This document shows, piece by piece, positions 7,287-14,587 of a DNA stretch of 18,213 nucleotides; position 1 is the stretch's first letter, and each line of letters starts with the position of its first letter. Origin of the DNA: Pullibacteroides sp964436335 (GTDB taxonomy: Bacteria > Bacteroidota > Bacteroidia > Bacteroidales > P3). The translations under genes and the position numbers were made by a program. The notes beneath the pieces are model-generated. The model was not told the origin of the DNA. It saw only the letters and a program-made list of their open reading frames with translations, and ran no database searches. The stretch covers positions 1-18,213 of the forward strand of contig CAYTCD010000038.1 in NCBI GenBank assembly GCA_964436335.1, in the 5' to 3' direction.

Positions 7287-9400
7287 GAACCAAATCATGG
7301 GCTTTTCTGTTGAGTTTTTTTGTGATGGGGAGTGGTGCAGGCATAGGGCAGACTTCTGTGACCGGAAATCCGTTTTTGGAATCATGGAAAAATCAGCCTC
7401 ATCGTATTCCGCCTTTTGAAAAGATAAAGGATGCGGATTATCTGCCGGCCTTGCATGCAGGCATACAGAGGCAAAACGAAGCCATCAAGGCGATAGTGGA
7501 GAACAGGGAAGAACCCAGCTTTGAGAATACGATAGTGGCTTTGAACGAAAGCGGCGAATTGATCGAAAAGGTTGCGGGAGTGCTGTTCAACGTGGTGGCG
7601 GCCCATTCTTCCGACAGCCTGCGCCAGATAGAAAGCGAAGCGGTGCGGCTGTTGAGCGAGCAGAACGACAATGTGTATATGAATCCTTTCCTGTTCCGTC
7701 GTATCAAGCGTATCAAGGAAAGAGGAGAAGTGAAAGACCCCGTGCAGGCGAAGCTTTTAGACGACACCTACCGTCAGTTTGTGCTTAACGGTGCCGAACT
7801 TTTGGCCGATGATCAGGAAAAACTGCGTGACATCAATACCCGTTTGAGCGAGGCTGAGAACAAATTTTCGCAAAACCTGCTGTTGGCAACCGCCGGCTAC
7901 CAGCTTCTGGTAGAAGACAAAGGCCGTTTGGCGGGTTTGCCCGATGCCGATTTGCAGCGGGCGGCGGCCAAGGCACAGGAAAAGGGTAAGACCGGATATC
8001 TGTTCGGATTGGACAATCCCACCATTATGCCCTTTCTGCAATACGTAAAGGATGCCGGTTTGCGGAAGGAAATCCTGGATGCCTATAAGGATCGTTGCGC
8101 GGCCGGTAGCGAGTTCGACAACACGGCTGTGGTAAAGGATATTGTGCGTCTGCGTATGGAAAAGGCGCATTTGCTCGGATATCCCGATTTTGCCTCCTAT
8201 GCCTTGCAGACCCGTATGGCGAAAACGCCGCAGGCCGTATATGAGCTTTTGGATCAGATTTGGCCGTCTGCCCTGCAACGGGCCAAGGAAGAACTGGCCG
8301 AAATGAAGGCTTACCGCAAGAAGCACCATAAATCCAAAGGCGCGTTCCTGCCTTCCGATTGGCGTTATTATGCCAATCTGGTGCGGGAAGAAAAATATGC
8401 CTTGGACGAAAACGCGGTCAAGGCCTATTTTGCACTCGACAGCGTACGTAAGGGTGTTTTCTATGTAGCGGAAAGACTTTACGGCATTTCGTTTGAACCT
8501 TATCCGCAAGCCGAACTTCCTACACCCAATACCTCGGCCTATATCTGCAAGGACCAAGACGGCAGTGTGCTTGGGGTTCTTTTTCTGGATATGTTGGCAC
8601 GACCCGGATACAAATCGGGCGGTGCGTGGAACACCTCTTATGTGGAGCAGGAATACGATGAACAAAAACGTCTTACGCCGGTTACCTCGATAGTATGTAA
8701 TTATACCCCGGCGGTGGACGGCATGCCGGTGCTGCTGAGCATAGACGAAACCGAAACCTTTTTTCATGAATTCGGTCATGCCCTGCATGCCCTTTTTTCG
8801 GAAGTGAAATACAAGGGTTTGTCGGAAACTCCGCGCGATTTTGTGGAACTTCCCTCCCAGATTATGGAGCATTGGGCTTTGCATCCGCAGGTGCTCAAGG
8901 TGTATGCCCGTCATTACAAAACGGGAGATGCAATACCTGACGATATGATAGAACGCATTCAGGCGGCCAAACTTTATGGGCAGGGCTTTGCCACCACCGA
9001 ACTTTTGGCGGCGGCCTTGTTGGATATGGACTACCATGTGATAGGTGAGATGCCCGAAGATTTCGATCCGGCCGGATTTGAGGAGAAGGCCAACAAGAAA
9101 AGGGGATTGATAGCGGAGATTTACCCTCGCTACAAAACCAATTATTTTGCCCACACGATGGGGGGCGGCTACAGTGCGGGGTATTACAGTTATACATGGG
9201 CGGAAGTGCTGGATGCCGATGCCTTTGAAGCCTATGAGGAAAGCGGAGATATCTTTAACCGGAAGATAGCCGGTTCGTTCCGCAATGATATTCTCAAAAA
9301 CGGCGGCATGTACGATGCCATGCAGATGTATGTGAAATTTCGCGGTCATGAACCCCATGTGCGGGCTTTGCTCAAAAGCCGTGGTTTGTTGAAAAAATAG
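7283..9400 (+). CDS. dcp: Exported M3 family metallopeptidase (peptidyl-dipeptidase Dcp type)
   Basis: A 705-residue protein with a signal peptide ending near GAGIGQ. The rest resembles Dcp/oligopeptidase A: NPFLESWKNQPHRIPPFEKI at the start, an extended helical region, then the zinc motif HEFGH at 495-499 followed by the downstream glutamate in PRDFVELPSQIMEHW, and a late GGGYSAGYYSYTWAEVLDAD segment typical of M3 substrate binding. Dcp removes C-terminal dipeptides, complementing the N-terminal dipeptide release expected from the M49 gene in the same operon. Its ATG overlaps the previous stop (ATGA). The signal peptide makes a periplasmic or surface location likely, unlike cytoplasmic E. 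coli Dcp. Confidence 0.92.
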   Translation: MRTKSWAFLLSFFVMGSGAGIGQTSVTGNPFLESWKNQPHRIPPFEKIKDADYLPALHAGIQRQNEAIKAIVENREEPSFENTIVALNESGELIEKVAGVLFNVVAAHSSDSLRQIESEAVRLLSEQNDNVYMNPFLFRRIKRIKERGEVKDPVQAKLLDDTYRQFVLNGAELLADDQEKLRDINTRLSEAENKFSQNLLLATAGYQLLVEDKGRLAGLPDADLQRAAAKAQEKGKTGYLFGLDNPTIMPFLQYVKDAGLRKEILDAYKDRCAAGSEFDNTAVVKDIVRLRMEKAHLLGYPDFASYALQTRMAKTPQAVYELLDQIWPSALQRAKEELAEMKAYRKKHHKSKGAFLPSDWRYYANLVREEKYALDENAVKAYFALDSVRKGVFYVAERLYGISFEPYPQAELPTPNTSAYICKDQDGSVLGVLFLDMLARPGYKSGGAWNTSYVEQEYDEQKRLTPVTSIVCNYTPAVDGMPVLLSIDETETFFHEFGHALHALFSEVKYKGLSETPRDFVELPSQIMEHWALHPQVLKVYARHYKTGDAIPDDMIERIQAAKLYGQGFATTELLAAALLDMDYHVIGEMPEDFDPAGFEEKANKKRGLIAEIYPRYKTNYFAHTMGGGYSAGYYSYTWAEVLDADAFEAYEESGDIFNRKIAGSFRNDILKNGGMYDAMQMYVKFRGHEPHVRALLKSRGLLKK

Positions 9401-9467
9401 AAGTTGAACCGAGCGTAGGAATGCAGACACGAAAGAGCAAGGCTACCTTTATTCGATAGAAAAAGCG

Positions 9468-9475
9468 TAACTTTG
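9468..9475 (+). promoter_or_regulatory. Promoter -7 element for the outer-membrane protein pair
   Basis: TAACTTTG matches TAnnTTTG exactly. No good TTTG lies 19-21 bases upstream; the nearest similar sequence, TTTA, is at 16 bases. A start of transcription near 9481 leaves about 25 bases before the GTG at 9506. Confidence 0.5.
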
Positions 9476-9505
9476 TACTTTTAGTCTTCATATTTGAATA
9501 AAACG

Positions 9506-10174
9506 GTGAACAATAAAGCCTATTGTCGGTTCTTGATTTTGCTCACGGCGTCTTTTTGTTGCCTTGCGGCGGCGGGGCAACGTCCGGGAACGGGTACGTT
9601 CAGTCCCAATCCCACGCGCGAACGTTTTGGCGACAATACGCTTACTTTTCAAGTGGTTCCTGCGTTTTTTGGCGGCTATGGCCTTGAATACAGCCGCAAT
9701 GTATCCGGACAGAAACATTGGGTCAAGGTGAATGCTGCCGTTTATGCGGCTTCTAATTTTTCAAGTTCCCATCTCAATAGCCGCGAAAAGATGTTGGGTT
9801 ATTCGGTGGGGGCGCATCATCAGTATCATTATTTTGAACTTACTGATGTTGGGTTCCGCATGTTTTTCCAATGGGGATTGGATTACACCGCTTTGGATCT
9901 ACGCAATGTGGCTAAGGCAGAGACCCATATCGAAAAATTGGGCCTTGATTTGGCAGTTGGTTTTAGGCAAAATATCGCCAAGCCACTCTATTTTGAATTT
10001 TATATCGGCTACGGACAGCGTTGGCTTACCAAAACGCGCGTTGACAGCAGGAATGTATTGCCGTCTGTTACCGATTTGGAAATAAGGGAACCCCGCTACG
10101 ACAGCCATATCTTCGATTACGGCAGAGGTGGCTCGGTATTGGTGCTGGGTTTTAATATAGGTTTCTTGTTTTAA
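9506..10174 (+). CDS. Probable outer-membrane beta-barrel protein, function unknown
   Basis: A 222-residue protein beginning (GTG) MNNKAYCRFLILLTASFCCL and then AAAGQ, a signal peptide with cleavage before Gln. The mature part alternates polar and aromatic residues in strands (GGYGLEYSRNV, HWVKVNAAVYAAS, YHYFELTDVGFRMFFQWGLD, LYFEFYIGYGQRW) and ends in Phe (GFNIGFLF), as outer-membrane barrels often do. No specific family is recognised. The GTG is preferred over an upstream TTG at 9494 because the bases before it are A-rich (AATAAAACG), as expected for SD-less Bacteroidota starts, while those before the TTG are not. It lies five bases upstream of a second barrel-like gene, so the two are probably co-transcribed. 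Confidence 0.7.
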   Translation: MNNKAYCRFLILLTASFCCLAAAGQRPGTGTFSPNPTRERFGDNTLTFQVVPAFFGGYGLEYSRNVSGQKHWVKVNAAVYAASNFSSSHLNSREKMLGYSVGAHHQYHYFELTDVGFRMFFQWGLDYTALDLRNVAKAETHIEKLGLDLAVGFRQNIAKPLYFEFYIGYGQRWLTKTRVDSRNVLPSVTDLEIREPRYDSHIFDYGRGGSVLVLGFNIGFLF

Positions 10175-10179
10175 CGGGC

Positions 10180-10800
10180 ATGGGAAAGAGAATCAAGATA
10201 TGGACAATGTTGTGCATGGTGGCCTTTGGTTCGCTCCTGCCCGCACGGGGACAGACCCGCGCTCAGCGTGTAGGGGTGTTGCAAGGCCTCTATAACGAAA
10301 GGATGGTGGTGAGTTTAGTTCCGATTCCTTTGGCTTTCAACGGATTTAGAGCCGATTTTGATTGCCGCCTCAAAGATGCGCTTTGGTTGCAGGTGGCCCC
10401 TCAGTACAACAACAAACGTAAGGGCACGGAGATTAAGCAAGACGGCTTTTGCATAGAGGCCAACGTGCGCTATTATCTCAAAGGGGCTTCGCCGCGCGGT
10501 TTCTATATCGCTTCGGGACTGGGGGTTGATTACAACCGGATTCAGGATTTATATAGAAAAGAGGCCTATCGGGTAAACGCCACCCGTGTGGGCGGTCAAT
10601 TGCAGCTCGGTTTCCAGTTCGGGCTTTGGCCACGGGCGGTGATGGATGTTTACGTGGGTGCGGCTTTTCGCCATTCGTTCAATACCTACGATACCGAAGC
10701 CTCGCGCAGGGTGGTGGAAAACATGTCTGTCAAACCCTGGAATTACCATTTCAGCGGCCTTTTTATGCAGGCCGGTATCCGTATCGGATTATTGCTGTAG
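10180..10800 (+). CDS. Probable outer-membrane beta-barrel protein, function unknown
   Basis: A 206-residue protein with signal peptide MGKRIKIWTMLCMVAFGSLL then PARGQ. The mature portion has amphipathic strands (VVSLVPIPLAFNGFRADFDC, ALWLQVAPQYNN, GFCIEANVRYYLKG, GFYIASGLGVDYNR) and ends with a strand-like FMQAGIRIGLLL. The general form matches small DUF3575-like or porin-family barrels, but I cannot assign it. It starts five bases after the preceding barrel gene and converges on the ABC ATPase gene with only five bases between stop codons. No terminator is visible between them. Confidence 0.68.
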   Translation: MGKRIKIWTMLCMVAFGSLLPARGQTRAQRVGVLQGLYNERMVVSLVPIPLAFNGFRADFDCRLKDALWLQVAPQYNNKRKGTEIKQDGFCIEANVRYYLKGASPRGFYIASGLGVDYNRIQDLYRKEAYRVNATRVGGQLQLGFQFGLWPRAVMDVYVGAAFRHSFNTYDTEASRRVVENMSVKPWNYHFSGLFMQAGIRIGLLL

Positions 10801-10805
10801 GTTAT

Positions 10806-11477
10806 TTACCGGGCTTTTTTCGTGTCGGCGATTATTTCTCCGTCTTTCATCTCGATGCAACGGTCAGACATGGCTGCCAGATCGTGGTTGTGGGTTACGA
10901 TAACAAAGGTCTGCCCGTATTTTTCCTTGAGTTCAAAAAACAGTTTGTGGAGCGACAGCGCGTTGGCCGTATCCAGATTTCCCGACGGCTCATCGGCAAA
11001 GACCACTTGAGGATGGTTCACCAAAGCGCGTGCCACGGCCACCCGTTGCTGCTCGCCGCCCGAAAGTTCGGAAGGCTTGTGGTCCTGGCGGTCTTCGAGT
11101 CCTAAAAAGCGTAGCAGTTCCAAGGCACGTTCTTTCGCCACACTGGGTTTTTCCGCGCCGATAAGGGCGGGCATCATCACGTTTTCGAGTGCGCTGAATT
11201 CCGGCAAAAGGTAGTGGAACTGGAATACGAATCCGATTTGCTTGTTGCGGAATGCGGCCAGTTTTTTGGCGGACAGCCGGTATAAATCGGTATCGCCGAT
11301 AAAGACCGATCCGGCATCGGGTTTGTCGAGGCTGCCCATGATTTGCAGCAGGGTGGTCTTGCCCGCTCCCGATGCGCCGGTAATGCTCACCACTTGGCGT
11401 TCCTCAATACGGAGGCTCACCGACTTGAGTACCTCCAACTGCCCGTATTTCTTGCAAATGTTTTCTATGCGGATCAT
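10806..11477 (-). CDS. lolD: ABC transporter ATP-binding protein, LolD/MacB type
   Basis: A 223-residue ATPase. Counting from the ATG at 11477, Walker A GASGAGKTT is at 34-42, the Q-loop is in GFVFQFHYLLPEF, the signature is LSGGEQQRVAVARAL, Walker B is VVFADEPSGNLD and the H-loop is IVTHNHDLA. FQFHYLLPEFSALENVMMPAL is typical of LolD, which powers release of lipoproteins from the inner membrane with LolC/E; MacB-type exporters look alike. No permease partner is in the window. An upstream in-frame ATG (11495) would overlap the regulator gene; MIRIENICKKYG is the usual LolD start, so 11477 is chosen. It lies 11 bases after the XRE gene and is likely co-transcribed with it. Confidence 0.85.
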   Translation of the reverse strand: MIRIENICKKYGQLEVLKSVSLRIEERQVVSITGASGAGKTTLLQIMGSLDKPDAGSVFIGDTDLYRLSAKKLAAFRNKQIGFVFQFHYLLPEFSALENVMMPALIGAEKPSVAKERALELLRFLGLEDRQDHKPSELSGGEQQRVAVARALVNHPQVVFADEPSGNLDTANALSLHKLFFELKEKYGQTFVIVTHNHDLAAMSDRCIEMKDGEIIADTKKAR

Positions 11478-11488
11478 AATTATATCTC

Positions 11489-11812
11489 TTACCAAAGGGC
11501 TACCTGAATATCGCCGAAGTTCAAGGAAGCGGAAACTCCCATTGCCTGAAACGCTCTCGTTATGGTGGCGAAGGTAACGTTTCTACCGCTCTCTATTTTT
11601 GAAACCTGCGCCTTCTTGACCCCCATGAGTTCTCCCAATTGTTCTTGGGAAAGGTTGTGGGATTGGCGGGCCAATTTAATAGCTTCGCCTATATGGTAGG
11701 CGATTGTTTCCTGATTTGTATTGGCTTCAAAGGCATCTTTTTCCGGTGTGCCGATTTTTCCCAGGCGTTTATCTTGTAACGCGTCAAAGGAAGTTAGTTT
11801 CATTTGTGCCAT
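11489..11812 (-). CDS. HigA-like XRE-family antitoxin/regulator without an adjacent toxin
   Basis: A protein of about 107 residues. The KLTSFDALQDKRLGKIGTPE start resembles HigA-type antitoxins partnered with RelE/HigB toxins. The helix-turn-helix is at about 42-80, with LSQEQLGELMGVKKAQVSKI as its core. In such pairs the toxin gene normally lies immediately upstream, but upstream here is only a short intergenic region and the divergent parD, so no HigB partner is seen. Three in-frame ATGs exist (11842, 11812, 11803). A TAGGTTTG promoter element at 11855-11848 would start transcription near 11842, favouring one of the two inner starts. lolD follows after 11 bases, so this regulator may control its own promoter and therefore lolD. 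Confidence 0.75.
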   Translation of the reverse strand: MAQMKLTSFDALQDKRLGKIGTPEKDAFEANTNQETIAYHIGEAIKLARQSHNLSQEQLGELMGVKKAQVSKIESGRNVTFATITRAFQAMGVSASLNFGDIQVALW

Positions 11813-11847
11813 TTGATGGCAAAAATATCCCAAAGTTTCCATTTAAG

Positions 11848-11855
11848 CAAACCTA
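11848..11855 (-). promoter_or_regulatory. Promoter -7 element of the XRE-lolD unit
   Basis: The minus strand reads TAGGTTTG, a perfect TAnnTTTG. No clear -33 TTTG is seen at the right distance. Placement suggests transcription from about 11842, i.e. at the outermost ATG, so translation probably uses 11812 or 11803. Confidence 0.45.
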
Positions 11856-11898
11856 TTGGGTTTTAAAATCAGGAGTATTAATTATTGCCAAATATTGG

Positions 11899-11906
11899 TA
11901 ACTTTG
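11899..11906 (+). promoter_or_regulatory. Promoter -7 element of parDE
   Basis: TAACTTTG matches the Bacteroidota -7 consensus exactly; the -33 region is poor (TATT at 19 bases). Transcription from about 11912 fits translation from the ATG at 11925. The XRE and parDE promoters are back-to-back within about 60 bases, so either antitoxin could affect both. Confidence 0.5.
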
Positions 11907-11924
11907 CGTAAAAATATGCAGGAT

Positions 11925-12176
11925 ATGAAAACTACATCGGTGGCACTTGGAAGTTATTTTGAAGATTTTATCAAAATCAAGATTTCACAAGGTCGATACA
12001 ACAATGCCAGCGAGGTTATCCGTGCCGGATTACGGCTTTTGGAAGAGAACGAAGAACGGATGACAGCCCTCAAGGCAGCGATAAACGAAGGGATGGAAAG
12101 CGGTGTTGCCGAAAACTTCCATCCGAAACAACACCTTGAAAAACTAAAAATACAAAAGAAACGGGCCAATGGTTGA
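11925..12176 (+). CDS. parD: ParD-family antitoxin
   Basis: An 83-residue protein, MKTTSVALGSYFEDFIKIKI at the start, a ribbon-helix-helix DNA-binding region with the family motif GRYNNASEVIRAGLRLLEE at about residues 22-40, then a charged C-terminal tail that would wrap the toxin. Length is typical for ParD. The ATG at 11925 is preferred over 11916 and the TTG-type upstream extension, because the promoter element leaves almost no leader for those and the motif start fits the family. It overlaps parE by eight bases, so the pair is translationally coupled and likely autorepressed. Confidence 0.9.
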   Translation: MKTTSVALGSYFEDFIKIKISQGRYNNASEVIRAGLRLLEENEERMTALKAAINEGMESGVAENFHPKQHLEKLKIQKKRANG

Positions 12177-12474
12177 GTATCGTTTAACCAACAAGGCTGT
12201 AGAAGACCTCACCGACATCTGGAACTACACGTTTGAGGCATGGTCGGAGCAACAGGCGGATGATTACTACGATATGTTGATAGCCTCATGCCAAAAACTG
12301 GCCGAACAGCCTGGATTGCTTGGAAAACGGTATGACGATATACTGAATGGTCTAAGAGGCTTCAGGGCAAATAGGCACATCATTTTTTACCGGATACTGT
12401 CAAACAATGGCGTGGAGATAATCAGAATCCTCCACGGAAGTATGGATTTGCCGAATCGTTTAAATATCGATTGA
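12169..12474 (+). CDS. parE: ParE-family toxin of the RelE/ParE superfamily
   Basis: A 101-residue protein of the RelE/ParE fold. Family landmarks are YRLTNKAVEDLTDIWNYTFE at the N-terminus, LAEQPGLLGKRYDDI in the middle, and GLRGFRANRHIIFYRI followed by VEIIRILHGSMDLPNRL at the C-terminus, which is the diagnostic ParE ending. ParE toxins poison DNA gyrase, though individual targets vary. Its start lies inside the end of parD (eight-base overlap). The length is complete and no frameshift is visible, so the pair appears intact. Confidence 0.9.
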   Translation: MVEYRLTNKAVEDLTDIWNYTFEAWSEQQADDYYDMLIASCQKLAEQPGLLGKRYDDILNGLRGFRANRHIIFYRILSNNGVEIIRILHGSMDLPNRLNID

Positions 12475-12582
12475 CACTTGCCCACCGCTATTTGTTGATA
12501 ACTAAAAATTGCATAGATGTAAGTGTTTATGCTTGCGGAAAATATAATCGTTGCAAACAGTTTTTTTTCTCATTTTTTTTGT

Positions 12583-12590
12583 TATCTTTG
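12583..12590 (+). promoter_or_regulatory. Promoter -7 element of the thrS-infC-rpmI-rplT-rplS operon
   Basis: TATCTTTG matches TAnnTTTG exactly and sits in a T-rich tract (12561-12580). A GTTT lies 19 bases upstream in place of TTTG. Transcription near 12597 gives a leader of about 33 bases before the thrS ATG, too short for a T-box or other large riboswitch. The 12475-12582 stretch holds no gene that I can see. Confidence 0.6.
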
Positions 12591-12629
12591 CCCTCCTCTT
12601 TGTGGGAGAACTTTGTTTTTTATAAGACG

Positions 12630-14561
12630 ATGATCAACATAACATTACCTGACGGTTCGGTAAAGCAATACCCCAAAGGCGTTACGGCGCTGGAGGTTGC
12701 CAAGGGCATCAGCGAAGGCTTGGCGCGTAATGTACTGGCTGCGAAAGTAGATGACAATATATGGGATGCGACCCGTCCCATCGACCACGATTGCAAACTT
12801 ACCCTGCTCACCTGGCAGGATGAGGGCGGCCGCGCCGCTTTCTGGCACTCTACGGCACACTTGGCGGCCGAAGCCATCGAACAACTCTATCCCGGTGCCA
12901 AATTCGGCATCGGCCCCAATATCGACACCGGTTTTTACTACGATATCGACTTCGGAGACAGAGAAATATCTTCCGATGACTTTGAAAAGATAGAAAAGCG
13001 CGTTATGGAGCTTGCCGCCGAAAAGCAGGCTTTTGTGCGCAAGGAAGTCAGCAAGGCCGACGCCATCGACTATTTTACCAAGAAAGGCGACGAATACAAA
13101 CTCGACTTGCTCAAAGACTTGGAAGACGGCAAGATAACCTTCTATACCAACGGCACGTTTACCGACCTCTGCCGTGGTCCTCACTTGCCCGATACCTCTT
13201 TCATCAAGGCTTTCAAGCTTACTTCGGTGGCCGGTGCCTATTGGCGCGGCGACGAAAAGCGCAAGATGCTGACCCGTATCTACGGGGTGGCTTTCCCCAA
13301 GCAGAAAGACCTTAAGGACTATCTCGAATTTTTGGAAGAAGCCAAGAAACGCGACCACCGCAAGATCGGCAAGGAGATGGAACTCTTTACCTTCTCGACC
13401 AAAGTGGGAGCGGGCCTGCCCATCTGGTTGCCCAACGGAACGGCGATGCGCGAACAGTTGGAAACCTTCCTCAAACGTGTTCAGCGCAAGGCCGGTTATG
13501 TGCAGGTGATGTGCCCGCATATCGGCAACGTGGAACTCTACAAAACCTCCGGACACTACGACAAATACGGAAAGGATTCTTTCCAGCCCATCAATACGCC
13601 CATCGAAGGCGAGCAGTTCTTCCTCAAACCCATGAACTGCCCCCATCACTGCGAAGTATATCGCTCCAAACCGCATTCCTACAAGGATCTTCCCTTGCGT
13701 ATCGCCGAGTTCGGAACGGTTTACCGCTATGAACAGAGCGGCGAATTGCATGGCTTGACCCGTGTGCGCGGTTTTACTCAGGACGATGCCCATATTTTCT
13801 GTACCGCCGACCAGCTCAAAGCCGAGTTTGAATCGGTAATCGATATCATTCTGTTGATTTTCAAAACGTTGCACTTTAAAGAATATTCGGCGCAGATTTC
13901 CTTGCGCGACAAGGTGGATCACAGCAAGTATATCGGCACGGACGAAAATTGGGAAAAAGCCGAAAAAGCCATTATCGAAGCCGCTCAGGAAAAAGGCCTC
14001 AACACCTATGTGGAATACGGCGAAGCGGCCTTCTACGGCCCCAAGCTCGACTTTATGGTAAAGGATGCCTTGGGTCGCAAATGGCAATTGGGAACGGTTC
14101 AGGTGGATTACAACCTGCCCGAACGTTTCGGTTTGGAATACGTGGGTGCCGACAACCAGAAGCACCGCCCCATCATGATTCACCGCGCGCCTTTCGGCTC
14201 GATGGAACGCTTTGTGGCGGTTCTTACCGAAAACACCGCCGGCAAGTTCCCCTTGTGGATTACGCCGGTTCAGTTCAGCGTGCTGCCCATCAGCGACAAG
14301 TACCTCGACTATGCCAAGGAAGTAAAGGCCTTGTTGCAGGATGCCGACTTGCGCGGAGAAGTGGATGACCGCAGCGAAAAGACGGGTCGTAAGATCCGCG
14401 ATGCCGAAATGCGCCACATTCCCTATATGTTGATTGTGGGCGAAAAAGAAGCCGCCGAACGCACCGTTTCGGTCCGCAAACACGGAGAAGGAGACTTGGG
14501 AGCCTTGAAACTGGAAGATTTCATTGCCAAGGTTCAGCAAGAAGTAAAAGAATACTTGTAA
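12630..14561 (+). CDS. thrS: Threonyl-tRNA synthetase
   Basis: A 643-residue class II synthetase charging tRNA-Thr. In order: TGS domain (1 to about 62, MINITLPDGSVKQYPKGVTA), editing domain with HSTAH at 73-77 and C181xxxH185 (LCRGPHL), then the catalytic core. The zinc ligands are visible as Cys337 (MNCPHH) and His388 (DDAHIF), with a His at 518 in MIHRAPFGSMERF near the third ligand site. Motif 2 is RIAEFGTVYRYE and motif 3 is the GSMERF segment. The C-terminal anticodon-binding domain starts near WITPVQFSVLPISDKY. The ATG at 12630 is chosen over longer in-frame extensions because the family begins with MINITLPDG and the promoter lies just upstream. It leads the translation operon. Confidence 0.97.
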   Translation: MINITLPDGSVKQYPKGVTALEVAKGISEGLARNVLAAKVDDNIWDATRPIDHDCKLTLLTWQDEGGRAAFWHSTAHLAAEAIEQLYPGAKFGIGPNIDTGFYYDIDFGDREISSDDFEKIEKRVMELAAEKQAFVRKEVSKADAIDYFTKKGDEYKLDLLKDLEDGKITFYTNGTFTDLCRGPHLPDTSFIKAFKLTSVAGAYWRGDEKRKMLTRIYGVAFPKQKDLKDYLEFLEEAKKRDHRKIGKEMELFTFSTKVGAGLPIWLPNGTAMREQLETFLKRVQRKAGYVQVMCPHIGNVELYKTSGHYDKYGKDSFQPINTPIEGEQFFLKPMNCPHHCEVYRSKPHSYKDLPLRIAEFGTVYRYEQSGELHGLTRVRGFTQDDAHIFCTADQLKAEFESVIDIILLIFKTLHFKEYSAQISLRDKVDHSKYIGTDENWEKAEKAIIEAAQEKGLNTYVEYGEAAFYGPKLDFMVKDALGRKWQLGTVQVDYNLPERFGLEYVGADNQKHRPIMIHRAPFGSMERFVAVLTENTAGKFPLWITPVQFSVLPISDKYLDYAKEVKALLQDADLRGEVDDRSEKTGRKIRDAEMRHIPYMLIVGEKEAAERTVSVRKHGEGDLGALKLEDFIAKVQQEVKEYL

Positions 14562-14570
14562 AACTAATTT

Positions 14571-14587
14571 AGGAGGACAGCGCCATC
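14571..14587 (+). promoter_or_regulatory. Shine-Dalgarno site and ATC start codon of infC
   Basis: A perfect AGGAGG (14571-14576) is followed, after eight bases, by ATC at 14585-14587. The in-frame stop TAG (14570-14572) overlaps the SD, so the reading frame cannot open earlier. Within the window left to it there is no ATG, GTG or TTG upstream of conserved IF3 sequence. Confidence 0.8.

Noticed and set aside
7757..9430. 557-codon minus-strand frame opposite the M3 peptidase
   Set aside because: Antisense shadow; no family features, while the plus strand has HEFGH and all M3 landmarks.
9401..9505. Terminator after the M3 peptidase gene
   Set aside because: No stem followed by a T run is visible, so the end of that operon is not defined by an intrinsic terminator here.
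12471..12629. N-terminal extension of thrS from 12471
   Set aside because: The extension is low-complexity Phe-rich sequence covering the T-rich promoter region; ThrRS starts at MINITLPDG.
12475..12629. T-box or threonine attenuator before thrS
   Set aside because: The predicted transcript leader is only about 33 bases and contains no threonine-rich leader peptide or terminator hairpin.
12645..14540. 631-codon minus-strand frame opposite thrS
   Set aside because: Antisense shadow of a universally conserved gene.
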